DNA from: Mogibacterium sp.
GTDB taxonomy: Bacteria > Bacillota > Clostridia > Peptostreptococcales > Anaerovoracaceae
Length of the DNA stretch: 64,000 bases
Direction of reading: 5' to 3'
Assembly: GCA_017433975.1 (NCBI GenBank)
Contig: JAFRGD010000008.1
Span: 1-64,000, forward strand
This document shows positions 41,830-49,939 of this stretch, piece by piece. Each line of letters starts with the position of its first letter. Position 1 is the stretch's first letter. The translations under genes were made by a program, and so were the position numbers. The notes under the pieces were generated by a model, which had not been told where the DNA came from, ran no database searches, and saw only the letters and a list, made by a program, of their open reading frames with translations.

Positions 41830-42417
41830 CTACTTCGCGCGGTATCCGGCGAACAGGATCGGCATCTTTTGCGTAACGTACGAAGTAAGGCCGTACTCTC
41901 CGTCGCAGGCGCACCAATCGTACAGGATTCCGCGCTCCAGGAGGGAGAAGTCTTTGACGATCTCGTTCACGGTGAAGTCGTCCCGAAGCTCTCCGTTCCG
42001 CTGGCCTTCTTCCACGATCTGCCGGACAAGCCGGTAGAAATACCGGTTCCGGTCGAAAATCTTTTTCTCGCCCCGGGTCACGAGCTGCGTGGAGTAGAGG
42101 CGCGTCAGCAGGTCGACCGAGATCCGGTTCTCGATGATGCGGAACATCTCGCGGTCGATGTACATGAGCTTTTCGAACGCGTCCAGCTCCTCCGGGATGG
42201 TCTCGGCGAGCTTCCGGTACTCCTCGTCGAGGACGATCGTCATGTGCGAGAACAGTGCGTCCTTGCCTTCAAAGTAGTGGTAGAACGTCCCGCGGGACGT
42301 GCCGGACGCCTCCAGAATGTCCTCGATGGTCGTGTTTTCATAGCCCTTCTCGGAAAAAAGGGCGAGCGCGGCCGTCGTGATCTTGCCTTTCGTATCTCTC
42401 TTTTCCAGTTTTCCCAT
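41830..42417 (-). CDS. TetR/AcrR family transcriptional regulator
   Basis: A 195-residue repressor. Residues ~8-55 are the TetR helix-turn-helix (TKGKITTAALALFSEKGYEN, TTIEDILEASGTSRGTFYHY, FEGKDALF); the rest is a helical effector/dimer domain. The start at 42417 (MGKLEKRDTK) is preferred over the in-frame ATG at 42435 because AAAGGG lies ~10 bp before it, while the earlier ATG has no ribosome binding site. It shares a strand with the AGCS symporter gene ~90 bp upstream; its target is unknown. Confidence 0.9.
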   Translation of the reverse strand: MGKLEKRDTKGKITTAALALFSEKGYENTTIEDILEASGTSRGTFYHYFEGKDALFSHMTIVLDEEYRKLAETIPEELDAFEKLMYIDREMFRIIENRISVDLLTRLYSTQLVTRGEKKIFDRNRYFYRLVRQIVEEGQRNGELRDDFTVNEIVKDFSLLERGILYDWCACDGEYGLTSYVTQKMPILFAGYRAK

Positions 42418-42504
42418 CGGTTGAACCCTTTTCAAAAAAGATGACGCAGGTAGAACCCTTTGCTGCCCGCGCCATCTGTCAAATCAATTACCAGCTGTAT
42501 TCTG

Positions 42505-43914
42505 TTATTTCCAGCACTCCGTGTCGCCGTCCTTGAGGCCGATGTTGGCCGCCTTGAAGACCGGGTTGTCGGTTACTTTCTTTTGGTCGGTGTAATCCTT
42601 GAGCGCCTTGCAGGCGACACCGCCGATGATCGCAATGGTCGGGATGTTGGTTACGACCATGAGGCCCTGCGCCATGTCCGCCATGTCCCAGACGAGACCG
42701 GCCGAGGAGACCGCGCCGAGGAATACGAGGAAGGTCGCGATGATGCGGAAGATCAGGACTTCGTTCTGCTTGCAGTCGCGCTTGAGCATGAATGCGAGGC
42801 AGCCTTCGCAGTACGAGTAGTTACCGATCAGCGTGGTGAACGCGAAGAGCGACATCGCGACGGCGATGAAGACCGGACCGAAGCCGCCGAGGGTCTCGCG
42901 GAGGCAGCCCTGGACGTATCCTGCCGCGTTGCCGACGTAATCGGACGGGGTGACGCTCAGGGTCGAGAGGCACATGAACGCGGTCGCCGTGCAGATCAGG
43001 AGCGTATCGATGAAGACGGAGAGGGTCTGGACCAGGCCTTGTTTGACCGGGTGCGAGACGTCCGCGGTCGCCGCGGCGTTTGGCGCGGAACCCATACCGG
43101 CTTCGTTGGAGTAGAGGCCTCTCTTCAGTCCCCACATGATGCAGGAGCCGGCGAAGCCGCCGAAGATCGCCTTGAAGTCGAACGCGCTCTGGAAGATCAT
43201 GCTGAACATCGTGCCGAGGTTCTTGCCGTTCATGATCAGGACGACGATCGAAACGATGACGTAGATGACGCCCATGAGCGGGACGAGGTACTCGGTGACG
43301 CGGGTGAGCCGCTTCGCGCCGCCGATGACGATGATGCCGAAGAGGACCGCGAGGATGATGCCGATGATGTAAGGTGTCGCTTTGTTATAGAAGCTGAACA
43401 CCGCGAAGGTCGACTGCAGGTTGTAAGCTGCGAGCATGTTGTAGCCGACCGCGTAGGTGAAGATGATGAAGATCGAGAACAGGAAGCCCACCCATCTCTG
43501 TCCGAGGGCGTCCTGCATATAGTAGGAAGGACCGCCATAGAATGAGCCGTCCGGGCGTTTTTTCTTGTAGATCTGCGCCAGTGTGGACTCGATGAAGGCG
43601 TTGGCGCCGCCGAGGAGGGCGGTGATCCACATCCAGAAGATGGCTCCCGGACCGCCGGTGACAATCGCCGTGCAGACGCCGATGATGTTGCCGGTGCCGA
43701 CGCGGGACGCGGTCGAGACCATGAGCGCTCCGAAGGAGGAGATGCTGCCTTCTTCGGTCGGTTTTTCTTTGATGACGCGGAACATCTCAGGGAAGAGCCT
43801 GATCTGAACGGCGCCGGTGCGAATTGTGAAATAGATACCGACCGCGATCAGGAAGAGCGGTACGATATACGGCTTGTACAAAAAGTCGTTGACCAGTGCT
43901 ACGAACGAACCCAT
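42505..43914 (-). CDS. Alanine/glycine:cation symporter (AGCS family)
   Basis: A 469-residue, ~11-segment transporter. AGCS signatures are visible: SSFGALMVSTASRVGTGNII, GGPGAIFWMWITALLGGANA, FIESTLAQIYKKK and SNEAGMGSAPNAAATADVSH. It imports alanine or glycine with Na+. The frame is open well upstream, but 43914 is chosen because AAGGAGGT precedes it and MGSFVALVNDFLYKPYIV is the usual family start. It has a clear promoter whose -35 overlaps a GTATAC direct/inverted repeat. Confidence 0.92.
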   Translation of the reverse strand: MGSFVALVNDFLYKPYIVPLFLIAVGIYFTIRTGAVQIRLFPEMFRVIKEKPTEEGSISSFGALMVSTASRVGTGNIIGVCTAIVTGGPGAIFWMWITALLGGANAFIESTLAQIYKKKRPDGSFYGGPSYYMQDALGQRWVGFLFSIFIIFTYAVGYNMLAAYNLQSTFAVFSFYNKATPYIIGIILAVLFGIIVIGGAKRLTRVTEYLVPLMGVIYVIVSIVVLIMNGKNLGTMFSMIFQSAFDFKAIFGGFAGSCIMWGLKRGLYSNEAGMGSAPNAAATADVSHPVKQGLVQTLSVFIDTLLICTATAFMCLSTLSVTPSDYVGNAAGYVQGCLRETLGGFGPVFIAVAMSLFAFTTLIGNYSYCEGCLAFMLKRDCKQNEVLIFRIIATFLVFLGAVSSAGLVWDMADMAQGLMVVTNIPTIAIIGGVACKALKDYTDQKKVTDNPVFKAANIGLKDGDTECWK

Positions 43915-43956
43915 ACAATAACCTCCTTGCGAAACATGATGAATAATAACAGTAAT

Positions 43957-43991
43957 ATTGTAATACATCCAAAAAAAGTATACAAGTATAC
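43957..43991 (-). promoter_or_regulatory. Promoter of the AGCS gene with overlapping GTATAC operator
   Basis: On the minus strand TTGTAT (43980-43985), a 17-bp spacer and TACAAT (43957-43962) form a sigma-A promoter. GTATAC at 43978-43983 and again at 43986-43991, separated by AA, overlap the -35. The arrangement suggests a dimeric repressor site, for example of a GntR-like protein. Confidence 0.65.
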
Positions 43992-44002
43992 AAAATGAAA
44001 AA

Positions 44003-44031
44003 GTGAAATTGGGGACGGCTCCGTTTTTCAC
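44003..44031. repeat. Copy 2 of the GGGGACGG hairpin repeat
   Basis: GTGAAA-TT-GGGG-ACGG-CTCC-GT-TTTTCAC. The core GGGGACGG-yTCC matches copy 1 (41697-41727). The outer stem has changed on both arms (GTGAAA with TTTCAC instead of GATGAAA with TTTTCATC), keeping pairing. A T-run follows on the plus strand. Confidence 0.6.
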
Positions 44032-44061
44032 CTTTTTTCGGTCCCATGCGCGCGGGGACTG

Positions 44062-44070
44062 TGGTATAAT
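44062..44070 (+). promoter_or_regulatory. Extended -10 promoter of the SDR gene
   Basis: TGG plus TATAAT (44065-44070) is identical to the element at 2356-2364. No -35 consensus is present. The start codon is 30 bp downstream behind AAGAGG. Confidence 0.65.
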
Positions 44071-44099
44071 CACAGCAGATTCGAAAAAGAGGTTTCATT

Positions 44100-44840
44100 A
44101 TGTGTGCGATGAACAAGAGGAAAAAGAGAGTGGTCATCACCGGCGGGTCCCGGGGCATCGGGGCCGAAGCGGTCCGGCGCTTTGCCGCGCGTGGCGCCGC
44201 GGTGGCGTTCTTGTATAAAAATTCCTATGATGCGGCTGTTGCGCTGAGCAAGGAGACCGGGGCGCTCAACATCCGCTGCGACGTGAGCGATCCGGAACAG
44301 GCGCGGCAGGCGATGGCAGCCGCGGCGGAGTATTTCGGCGGCGTGTGTGACGTTCTGATCTGCAACGCGGGGCTCGCAGACGTTGGGCTGGTCACGGACC
44401 TCAGCACCGAGCGGTGGAACGAGATCATCAATACGAACCTGAACGCGGCGCATTACTGCGCGGCGCCGGTGTTGCCGGACATGATCAGCCGGCAGTCCGG
44501 CAGCATCATCATCGTTTCGTCAGGGTGGGGGCAGGTCGGCGCGTCCTGCGAGGTCGCGTATTCCGCCGCCAAGGCCGGGCTCATCGGCTACACCAAGGCA
44601 CTCGCCAAGGAACTCGGCCCGTCTGGCATCCGGGTCAACTGCATCGCGCCGGGGCTCATCGATACGCAGATGAACGAGTCGATCGACGACTTTACGCTCG
44701 ACGAGATCGTCGAGGGGACGCCGCTCTGCCGCATGGGGCGGCCGGCGGACGTGGTCAACGCGATGGAGTTCCTCGCGTCCGACCAATCTTCTTTCATCAC
44801 CGGGCAGGTCCTCGGTGTCAACGGCGGCCTGATTGTTTAG
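44100..44840 (+). CDS. SDR family oxidoreductase (FabG/YmfI-like)
   Basis: A 246-residue short-chain dehydrogenase. NAD(P)-binding motif VVITGGSRGIGAEAVRRFA, NAGLAD strand, and the catalytic triad in IIVSSGWGQVG, then AYSAAKAGLIGYTKA (YxxxK). Candidates are 3-oxoacyl-ACP reductase or the YmfI-type 5-aminopentanone reductase acting on elongation factor P; sequence alone does not decide. The next gene encodes an acyl-ACP thioesterase and overlaps its translation signal with this stop, which slightly favours a lipid-related role. An alternative start is ATG 44109. Confidence 0.85.
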   Translation: MCAMNKRKKRVVITGGSRGIGAEAVRRFAARGAAVAFLYKNSYDAAVALSKETGALNIRCDVSDPEQARQAMAAAAEYFGGVCDVLICNAGLADVGLVTDLSTERWNEIINTNLNAAHYCAAPVLPDMISRQSGSIIIVSSGWGQVGASCEVAYSAAKAGLIGYTKALAKELGPSGIRVNCIAPGLIDTQMNESIDDFTLDEIVEGTPLCRMGRPADVVNAMEFLASDQSSFITGQVLGVNGGLIV

Positions 44841-44851
44841 GAGAGCCAGTT

Positions 44852-45625
44852 TTGAAGTACGAAGTAACCTACCAGTCCAGGACGAACGAGATCAACGTCC
44901 GCGACTATCTCAAGCCGACGCAGCTCATCCAGTACCTGCAGGAGACGGCGGAGAGCCAGATCACCGCGCTCGACCTGGACTATATCGATTTATACAACAA
45001 GAGGCGCAAGGCGTTCCTCGTGAGCCGGCTCGGTGTCGAGATCTACCGGCCGATTTACCGCTATGCCAAGCTGACGGGGCGCACGTGGGTCACCGAGGGG
45101 CGGGCCGCCAACTTCCCGCGCGCGTACGAGCTCTACTGCGACGGGGAGGCTGTCGCGCGCGCTTACAGTAACTGGGCGCTGGTCGACGTGGACACGCGGC
45201 GGCTGATCCGCTTCAAGGACTACGACTGCTCCGCTTACCCGGTAGACGAGCTGCCGGCGATGCGGATCCCGGAGCGCTTTCGGATCCCGGGGGACGTTCC
45301 GCTGCACTTCTGCGGCGTCGTTTCGGTCGGGTTTTCGCTGACGGACATCAACCGCCACATGAACAACACGCAGTATTTCAACATCCTGTACGACCGGATT
45401 CCGGACGTGGATCTGTTCGACGTGACGTCGATCAACATCCGCTTTGTACACGAGGCGGCCTACGGAAACGAGATGGAGATCTACCGCAGCGAGATCGTCT
45501 GGAAGAGCGACCAGGAAGGGCTCGTCGGGGGGCTCGATCCGGCGGCCGAAGGCGTGATTTTCTTCCGCTCGCAGACGGACGGGGAGACGAATGTGGAGGC
45601 GGTATACGGCCTTCGGAAATACTGA
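44852..45625 (+). CDS. Acyl-ACP thioesterase
   Basis: A 257-residue double-hotdog thioesterase (FatA/FatB-like, PF01643). The catalytic-type segment FSLTDINRHMNNTQYFNIL carries Asn/His (DxNxHxNN), and ETAESQITALDLDYIDLYNK and KLTGRTWVTEGRAANFPRAY match the N-terminal hotdog. It releases fatty acids from acyl-carrier protein in the cytosol. The start is TTG 44852: TAGGAG overlaps the SDR stop 8 bp upstream, and MKYEVTYQSRTNEINVRDYL is the expected beginning. The much longer upstream frame is a shadow of the SDR gene. Confidence 0.88.
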   Translation: MKYEVTYQSRTNEINVRDYLKPTQLIQYLQETAESQITALDLDYIDLYNKRRKAFLVSRLGVEIYRPIYRYAKLTGRTWVTEGRAANFPRAYELYCDGEAVARAYSNWALVDVDTRRLIRFKDYDCSAYPVDELPAMRIPERFRIPGDVPLHFCGVVSVGFSLTDINRHMNNTQYFNILYDRIPDVDLFDVTSINIRFVHEAAYGNEMEIYRSEIVWKSDQEGLVGGLDPAAEGVIFFRSQTDGETNVEAVYGLRKY

Positions 45626-45710
45626 TTCCGGACGCGCAAGAGCGCTGAATTCCAACGGTTTTTAATTCTTAAGAATCACAATATATAGATACATATATAG
45701 GGGTTTTGAC

Positions 45711-45744
45711 AAGGAGAAACACAACATATTGTGTTTCTCCTTTT
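45711..45744 (+). terminator. Rho-independent terminator upstream of the mraZ promoter
   Basis: AAGGAGAAACACAA (45711-45724) and TTGTGTTTCTCCTT (45729-45742) form a 14-bp perfect stem with a CATA loop and a T tail. It separates the thioesterase unit from the division cluster. The rest of the 301-bp gene-free stretch 45626-45926 holds a short ATTCTTAAGAAT palindrome and the mraZ promoter. Confidence 0.92.
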
Positions 45745-45823
45745 GTTTGGTGAAAAAAGTGCCTGCATATGCCCAAAACCGTGAAAAATGTGGAGAAAAA
45801 ACCCAAAAAATAGCTAAATTTCA

Positions 45824-45856
45824 TTGAAATTGGGAGAAAAGTGGAGTAATATGGAG
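45824..45856 (+). promoter_or_regulatory. mraZ promoter with interleaved MraZ-type boxes
   Basis: TTGAAA (45824-45829), a 17-bp spacer and TAATAT (45847-45852) form a sigma-A promoter. GGGAG (45832-45836), TGGAG (45842-45846) and TGGAG (45852-45856) repeat every 10 bp across the spacer and -10; a further GTGGAG is at 45790-45795. MraZ of E. coli binds TGGG boxes with 10-bp periodicity, so autorepression is inferred. Confidence 0.75.
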
Positions 45857-45926
45857 GCAGGAAAAAAGGTCCGTATTTTATTATCCGCAAAACGCAAAAA
45901 AAGAGGCAAAAAAGAGGCTATCGCGC

Positions 45927-46358
45927 ATGTTCACAGGGACGTTCGAAAACTCAATAGATGACCGGAACAGGATGATCATCCCTGCGAAGTACCGCGATGC
46001 GTTCAAGGGCGGCTGCGTCCTCGCACGCGGCTTTGACAAGTGCCTCTACATATACACGCAGGAAGACTGGGACATCCTGGTCGGCAAGTTCTCCAGGCTC
46101 AGCCAGGTCGACAAGGAGATGCGCCGGTTCATCCGCGAGTTCTTCTCCAACGCGGAGGAGTGCATCCCTGACAAGCAGAACCGGATCGTCATCCCGCAGA
46201 ACCTCAAGAAATACGCGGGCCTCGAGAAGGACCTCGTCACGATGGGTGTCATGGACAAGGTCGAGGTCTGGAGCAAAGAAGTACTGAATGATCCGGAGGG
46301 CGAGAACATGCTCGACAACGACGCGTTCGTCGCCAAGCTCGCCCAGTACGATATTTAA
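45927..46358 (+). CDS. mraZ: Transcriptional regulator MraZ
   Basis: A 143-residue protein with two AbrB-like MraZ repeats: FTGTFENSIDDRNRMIIPAK with YRDAFKGGCVLARGFDKCLY, and ECIPDKQNRIVIPQNLKKYA. It binds repeated GGGAG/TGGAG-type boxes upstream of its own gene and controls the division and cell-wall cluster. AAAGAGG precedes ATG 45927. First gene of the cluster, 6 bp before rsmH. Confidence 0.96.
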   Translation: MFTGTFENSIDDRNRMIIPAKYRDAFKGGCVLARGFDKCLYIYTQEDWDILVGKFSRLSQVDKEMRRFIREFFSNAEECIPDKQNRIVIPQNLKKYAGLEKDLVTMGVMDKVEVWSKEVLNDPEGENMLDNDAFVAKLAQYDI

Positions 46359-46364
46359 ACCGGC

Positions 46365-47318
46365 ATGGACTTCTCACACACGCCGGTATTGTACCGGGAG
46401 GCGCTCGAGGCGCTGGCGGTCCGGCCGGGCGGGACCTACGTTGACGGAACCGTCGGCGGCGCGGGGCACGCGAGCGGAATCGCGGAGCGGCTCGGCGGAA
46501 GCGACCTGCTGGTCTGCGTGGACCGGGACGAACGGGCGCTGGCGGCCGCAGAGGAGCGGCTCGCACCGTACGAATGCAGCAAGGTCTTTCTCCACGCGAA
46601 CTACAGCGAGGCGGACCGGATCGAGCGGGCGGCCGGCGGAAAGGTCGACGGGATCCTCCTGGACCTCGGGGTGTCATCGCACCAGCTGGACACGGTCGAA
46701 CGGGGCTTCTCCTACATGCAGGACGCGCCGATCGACATGAGAATGGACGAGAGCGAACCGACCACGGCGTATGACGTGGTCAACCGATACAGCGAGGCGG
46801 ACCTCGCGGGCATCATAAGGATGTACGGCGAGGAGAAATGGGCTTCGAGAATCGCGAAGTTCATCGTAGAAGCGCGGCGGAATCACCCGATCACGCGGAC
46901 GGGTGAACTGGTGGACATTATCAAAGCCGCCATTCCGGCCAAAGCGCGGCGGGAGGGACCGCACCCGGCGAAGCGGACGTTCCAGGCGATCCGCATCGAG
47001 GTCAACCGGGAACTGGAACACCTGGAACTGGCGATGGAGCGGCTGCCGGACATCCTGGCGCCGGGCGGCAGAATCGCGGTGATCACATTCCACTCGCTGG
47101 AGGACCGAATCGTCAAGGAGGCGTTCGCAAAGCGGCTGAACCCGTGTACGTGTCCAAAAGAATTCCCGGTCTGCGTCTGCGGCAAGGTGGCGGACGTCCG
47201 GAAGGTGACCGGAAAGCCGGTCATACCATCACAGGAAGAGATCGAACAGAACCCGCGGGCGCGGAGTGCAAAGCTGCGGGTGATCGAGAAGCTCGGTCAA
47301 CAGGACCGGGACAGATAG
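46365..47318 (+). CDS. rsmH: 16S rRNA (cytosine1402-N4)-methyltransferase
   Basis: A 317-residue SAM-dependent methyltransferase. [13 protein letters not shown] at the N-terminus, the SAM motif [44 protein letters not shown] and [16 protein letters not shown] are all diagnostic. It methylates C1402 in the ribosomal P site. The short gap to mraZ (6 bp) is typical. Confidence 0.96.
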   Translation: MDFSHTPVLYREALEALAVRPGGTYVDGTVGGAGHASGIAERLGGSDLLVCVDRDERALAAAEERLAPYECSKVFLHANYSEADRIERAAGGKVDGILLDLGVSSHQLDTVERGFSYMQDAPIDMRMDESEPTTAYDVVNRYSEADLAGIIRMYGEEKWASRIAKFIVEARRNHPITRTGELVDIIKAAIPAKARREGPHPAKRTFQAIRIEVNRELEHLELAMERLPDILAPGGRIAVITFHSLEDRIVKEAFAKRLNPCTCPKEFPVCVCGKVADVRKVTGKPVIPSQEEIEQNPRARSAKLRVIEKLGQQDRDR

Positions 47319-47367
47319 TTTGGGAAATACAACCGTTTGGGAAACACTGGAGTTATAAGGAGTTAAG

Positions 47368-47766
47368 ATGAGCACTGCGGAAGGAGTCCTCAGACAGAGG
47401 GCGGCGGTCAGACCCGCCGCGACAAAAAAGGAAAAGTCGCCGGAGACGGTCAGAAGGCACCAGGCCTTCTATTTGGTGCTGCTCGTCGGCATCCTTGGAC
47501 TTGCGATCGTATTCATGGCTGCGGCTTCGGCCAACCTCAGACGGCTGAACAACGACCTCGAGGCGGAGAACGCCTACATCCAGGCGGAGATCGACTCCCT
47601 CGAGATCAAAATCAGCAACGCGTCCAACATCAACCGGATCGAAAAAGTCGCCACAGAGAAATACGGCATGGTAAAGGCGGATGCGGAGAGCTGCATTTCG
47701 CTCGGCAGTGAGAAGCCGGAAACCACAAACCTCGCGGCGACCATCAAACAAGAGGCGTATGATTGA
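47368..47766 (+). CDS. ftsL: FtsL-like septum protein
   Basis: A 132-residue bitopic membrane protein: a basic cytosolic N-terminus (~1-33), one transmembrane helix (AFYLVLLVGILGLAIVFMAA, about 34-53) and an extracytoplasmic coiled coil (LNNDLEAENAYIQAEIDSLE, NRIEKVATEKYGMVKAD). Length, topology and position between rsmH and the transpeptidase gene identify FtsL, which joins FtsQ/DivIB and DivIC at the septum. Family sequence similarity is weak, as usual for FtsL. A strong hairpin terminator follows. Confidence 0.82.
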   Translation: MSTAEGVLRQRAAVRPAATKKEKSPETVRRHQAFYLVLLVGILGLAIVFMAAASANLRRLNNDLEAENAYIQAEIDSLEIKISNASNINRIEKVATEKYGMVKADAESCISLGSEKPETTNLAATIKQEAYD

Positions 47767-47786
47767 TCTTTTATAACAGGCTGTCA

Positions 47787-47825
47787 TTGCCACCGGTCCC
47801 TATGGCAGGGTCGGTGGCAATTTTT
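47787..47825 (+). terminator. Intra-cluster terminator or attenuator between ftsL and the transpeptidase gene
   Basis: TTGCCACCGGTCC (47787-47799) pairs with GGGTCGGTGGCAA (47808-47820), 13 pairs with two wobbles, followed immediately by TTTTT. It would stop much of the transcription coming from the mraZ promoter. I see no anti-terminator structure. Confidence 0.85.
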
Positions 47826-47844
47826 GGAAATCGGGAAGAAACGG

Positions 47845-49911
47845 ATGAGTGACAAGAGTGCAGCAAGGAGCCGGACCAGGGCTCAAAGGAAACAAAAAGA
47901 ACGGATGATCCTGCGGCGGAACACCGTAGGCGTGATGAACCGGCGGCGGCTCGCCTGGGGCTTTTTTGTCATTGTCGTTCTTTTTGTCGTTCTTGCGTAC
48001 CGCCTCGCGTACTGGCAGATCGTCCGCGCGGACGACCTGCAGGAAAAGGCCGTCATGATGCAGAAGGTCGACATGCAGATCGACCCGGTCCGCGGGAACA
48101 TCTACGACAAGGACATGAAGCCGCTCGCGCAGACCATCACCGAGTACGAGCTTTACGGCTATACGCAGTATCTGTATAAATCCAGCGACATTACGGAGCC
48201 GCAGCGGAACGGAACGGTCGTCACCCTCGCGCGGCTTACGGGGCAAAAGAAAGAAGACGTCAAAAAGATTCTGGAGAGCGAAGACAATCTCGTCCTCATC
48301 GGCGGAAACCTCGAGCAGGCGGACGTCGAAGAGGCGAAGGCAATCTTCGGTGACAACGTCATCGTCAAGACCAAGGTCTCCCGGTCTTACCCGAACGGGA
48401 CCTTTGCGTCACACATCCTCGGATGCGTCAACGAAGAGAACAGCGGCCGGATCGGGCTGGAATACCAGTACAACGAAATCCTCGCGGGCGTCCCGGGGCG
48501 GGTCGTCCGGACCACGGACAGAGACGGAAACACGCTTTCGCAGGGCAGTACGCGATACTATCCGGCGGAGGACGGCTATTCCGTCGTCACGACGCTCGAC
48601 TCCGTCGTCCAGAGCTACGTCGAAGACGAGATCGCCGCGGGCCAGAAATATTACAACGCGGACAGCGTCTCCTGCATCGTCATGGAGACCAAGACGGGCA
48701 ACATCCTCGCCATGGCGACCACGCCGGGCTTTGACCCTAACAACGCCGGTGAGCCGGTGGGTGAGGACGAAAAAGAGCGCTTCAGCAAGCTTTCCTATCA
48801 GGAGCAGAGCGAATACCTGTCCCGCATGTGGACCAACGGCTGCATCAGCAGCCTGTACGAGCCGGGTTCGACGTTCAAACTGATCACCGCTTCGTCCGCG
48901 CTCGATTCCGGAACGATCGGCCAGGACTACTCATATAACTGCAAGAACTATATCAACGTCGACGGCGTCATGCTGTATTGTCTGAATTATCATACACACG
49001 GCAAGCAGACGCTGACCGAAGCTGTGGCAAACTCCTGCAATACAGCGCATGCGCAGATGGCGCTCGACATGGGCATTGATACTTATTACAACTACCTCAA
49101 CCTTTACGGAATGACGGATATCACCGGGATCGACCTCCCGGGCGAGGCTTCCCCGCTCGTCAAGGACAAAAAGACGATCCACAACGTCGACTTCGCGACC
49201 ATGGGGTACGGCCAGGGCATTTCCATCACGCCGATCCAGTTGGTCACGGCGGTCAGCGTGATCGGAAACGACGGCAAGCTGATGAAGCCGAAGCTGGTCA
49301 AGAGGATTATCGACAGTAACGGCGATACCGTAGAGGAGATTCCGGACACGGTCGTCCGGCAGGTCATTTCGGAGGAGTCCGCGCATCAGATGTGCGACGT
49401 CATGCTTAACGCTGTTGAGGACGGCGGCGGCTCCCTGGCATCGGTTCCGGGATACCGCGTCGGCGGTAAGACCGGTACGGCGGACATTCCGGGCGAGCAC
49501 GGCGGCTACAGCGGCGCGGTCATCGCGTCCTTCATCGGCATGGCGCCGATGGACAATCCGGACATCACGGTCGTCGTCATCGTGAACAACCCGAAGCGGC
49601 ACGGTACGTACGGTTCTGTCGTTGCGGCACCGATCGCGGGGCGCATCATCGAGAAGACGCTGGAGCACCGCGGCGTGGAACGCGTTTACGCGGAGGGCGA
49701 GGAGGAAGCGACCACGACCAGAAAGGACGCGACCGTACCAGACGTCGTCGGCATGAACAGCGAGGCCGCCAAGAGCGAAATCTGGTCGTACGGGCTGCGG
49801 CCGGTCGTCATGCCGGAGTCGACGGAGGGCCGGTTCCAGGTCGTCGCGCAGAATCCGGCCGCTGGAACCAAAGTAGAGTACGGATCCAACGTATACATTT
49901 ACAGTGAATAA
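47845..49911 (+). CDS. SpoVD/FtsI-type peptidoglycan transpeptidase with PASTA domain
   Basis: A 688-residue class B penicillin-binding protein. One N-terminal transmembrane helix (WGFFVIVVLFVVLAYRLAYW), a dimerisation domain (RGNIYDKDMKPLAQTITEYE) and a transpeptidase domain with active-site motifs GSTFKL (SxxK), NSCNTA (SxN) and GGKTGTAD (KTG). The C-terminal ~60 residues are one PASTA domain (ATVPDVVGMNSEAAKSEIWS). It crosslinks septal or spore peptidoglycan; one PASTA copy is typical for SpoVD, but the dcw position also fits the vegetative division enzyme. ATG 47845 is preferred over TTG 47824. Confidence 0.93.
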   Translation: MSDKSAARSRTRAQRKQKERMILRRNTVGVMNRRRLAWGFFVIVVLFVVLAYRLAYWQIVRADDLQEKAVMMQKVDMQIDPVRGNIYDKDMKPLAQTITEYELYGYTQYLYKSSDITEPQRNGTVVTLARLTGQKKEDVKKILESEDNLVLIGGNLEQADVEEAKAIFGDNVIVKTKVSRSYPNGTFASHILGCVNEENSGRIGLEYQYNEILAGVPGRVVRTTDRDGNTLSQGSTRYYPAEDGYSVVTTLDSVVQSYVEDEIAAGQKYYNADSVSCIVMETKTGNILAMATTPGFDPNNAGEPVGEDEKERFSKLSYQEQSEYLSRMWTNGCISSLYEPGSTFKLITASSALDSGTIGQDYSYNCKNYINVDGVMLYCLNYHTHGKQTLTEAVANSCNTAHAQMALDMGIDTYYNYLNLYGMTDITGIDLPGEASPLVKDKKTIHNVDFATMGYGQGISITPIQLVTAVSVIGNDGKLMKPKLVKRIIDSNGDTVEEIPDTVVRQVISEESAHQMCDVMLNAVEDGGGSLASVPGYRVGGKTGTADIPGEHGGYSGAVIASFIGMAPMDNPDITVVVIVNNPKRHGTYGSVVAAPIAGRIIEKTLEHRGVERVYAEGEEEATTTRKDATVPDVVGMNSEAAKSEIWSYGLRPVVMPESTEGRFQVVAQNPAAGTKVEYGSNVYIYSE

Positions 49912-49939
49912 CCGGACTGCGCGGATTTGAGGAGCAACA

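Noticed and set aside
42460..43545. 361-codon plus-strand open frame over the AGCS gene
   Set aside because: Shadow of the clearly real symporter gene; its protein is Asp/Glu/Arg-rich without family motifs.
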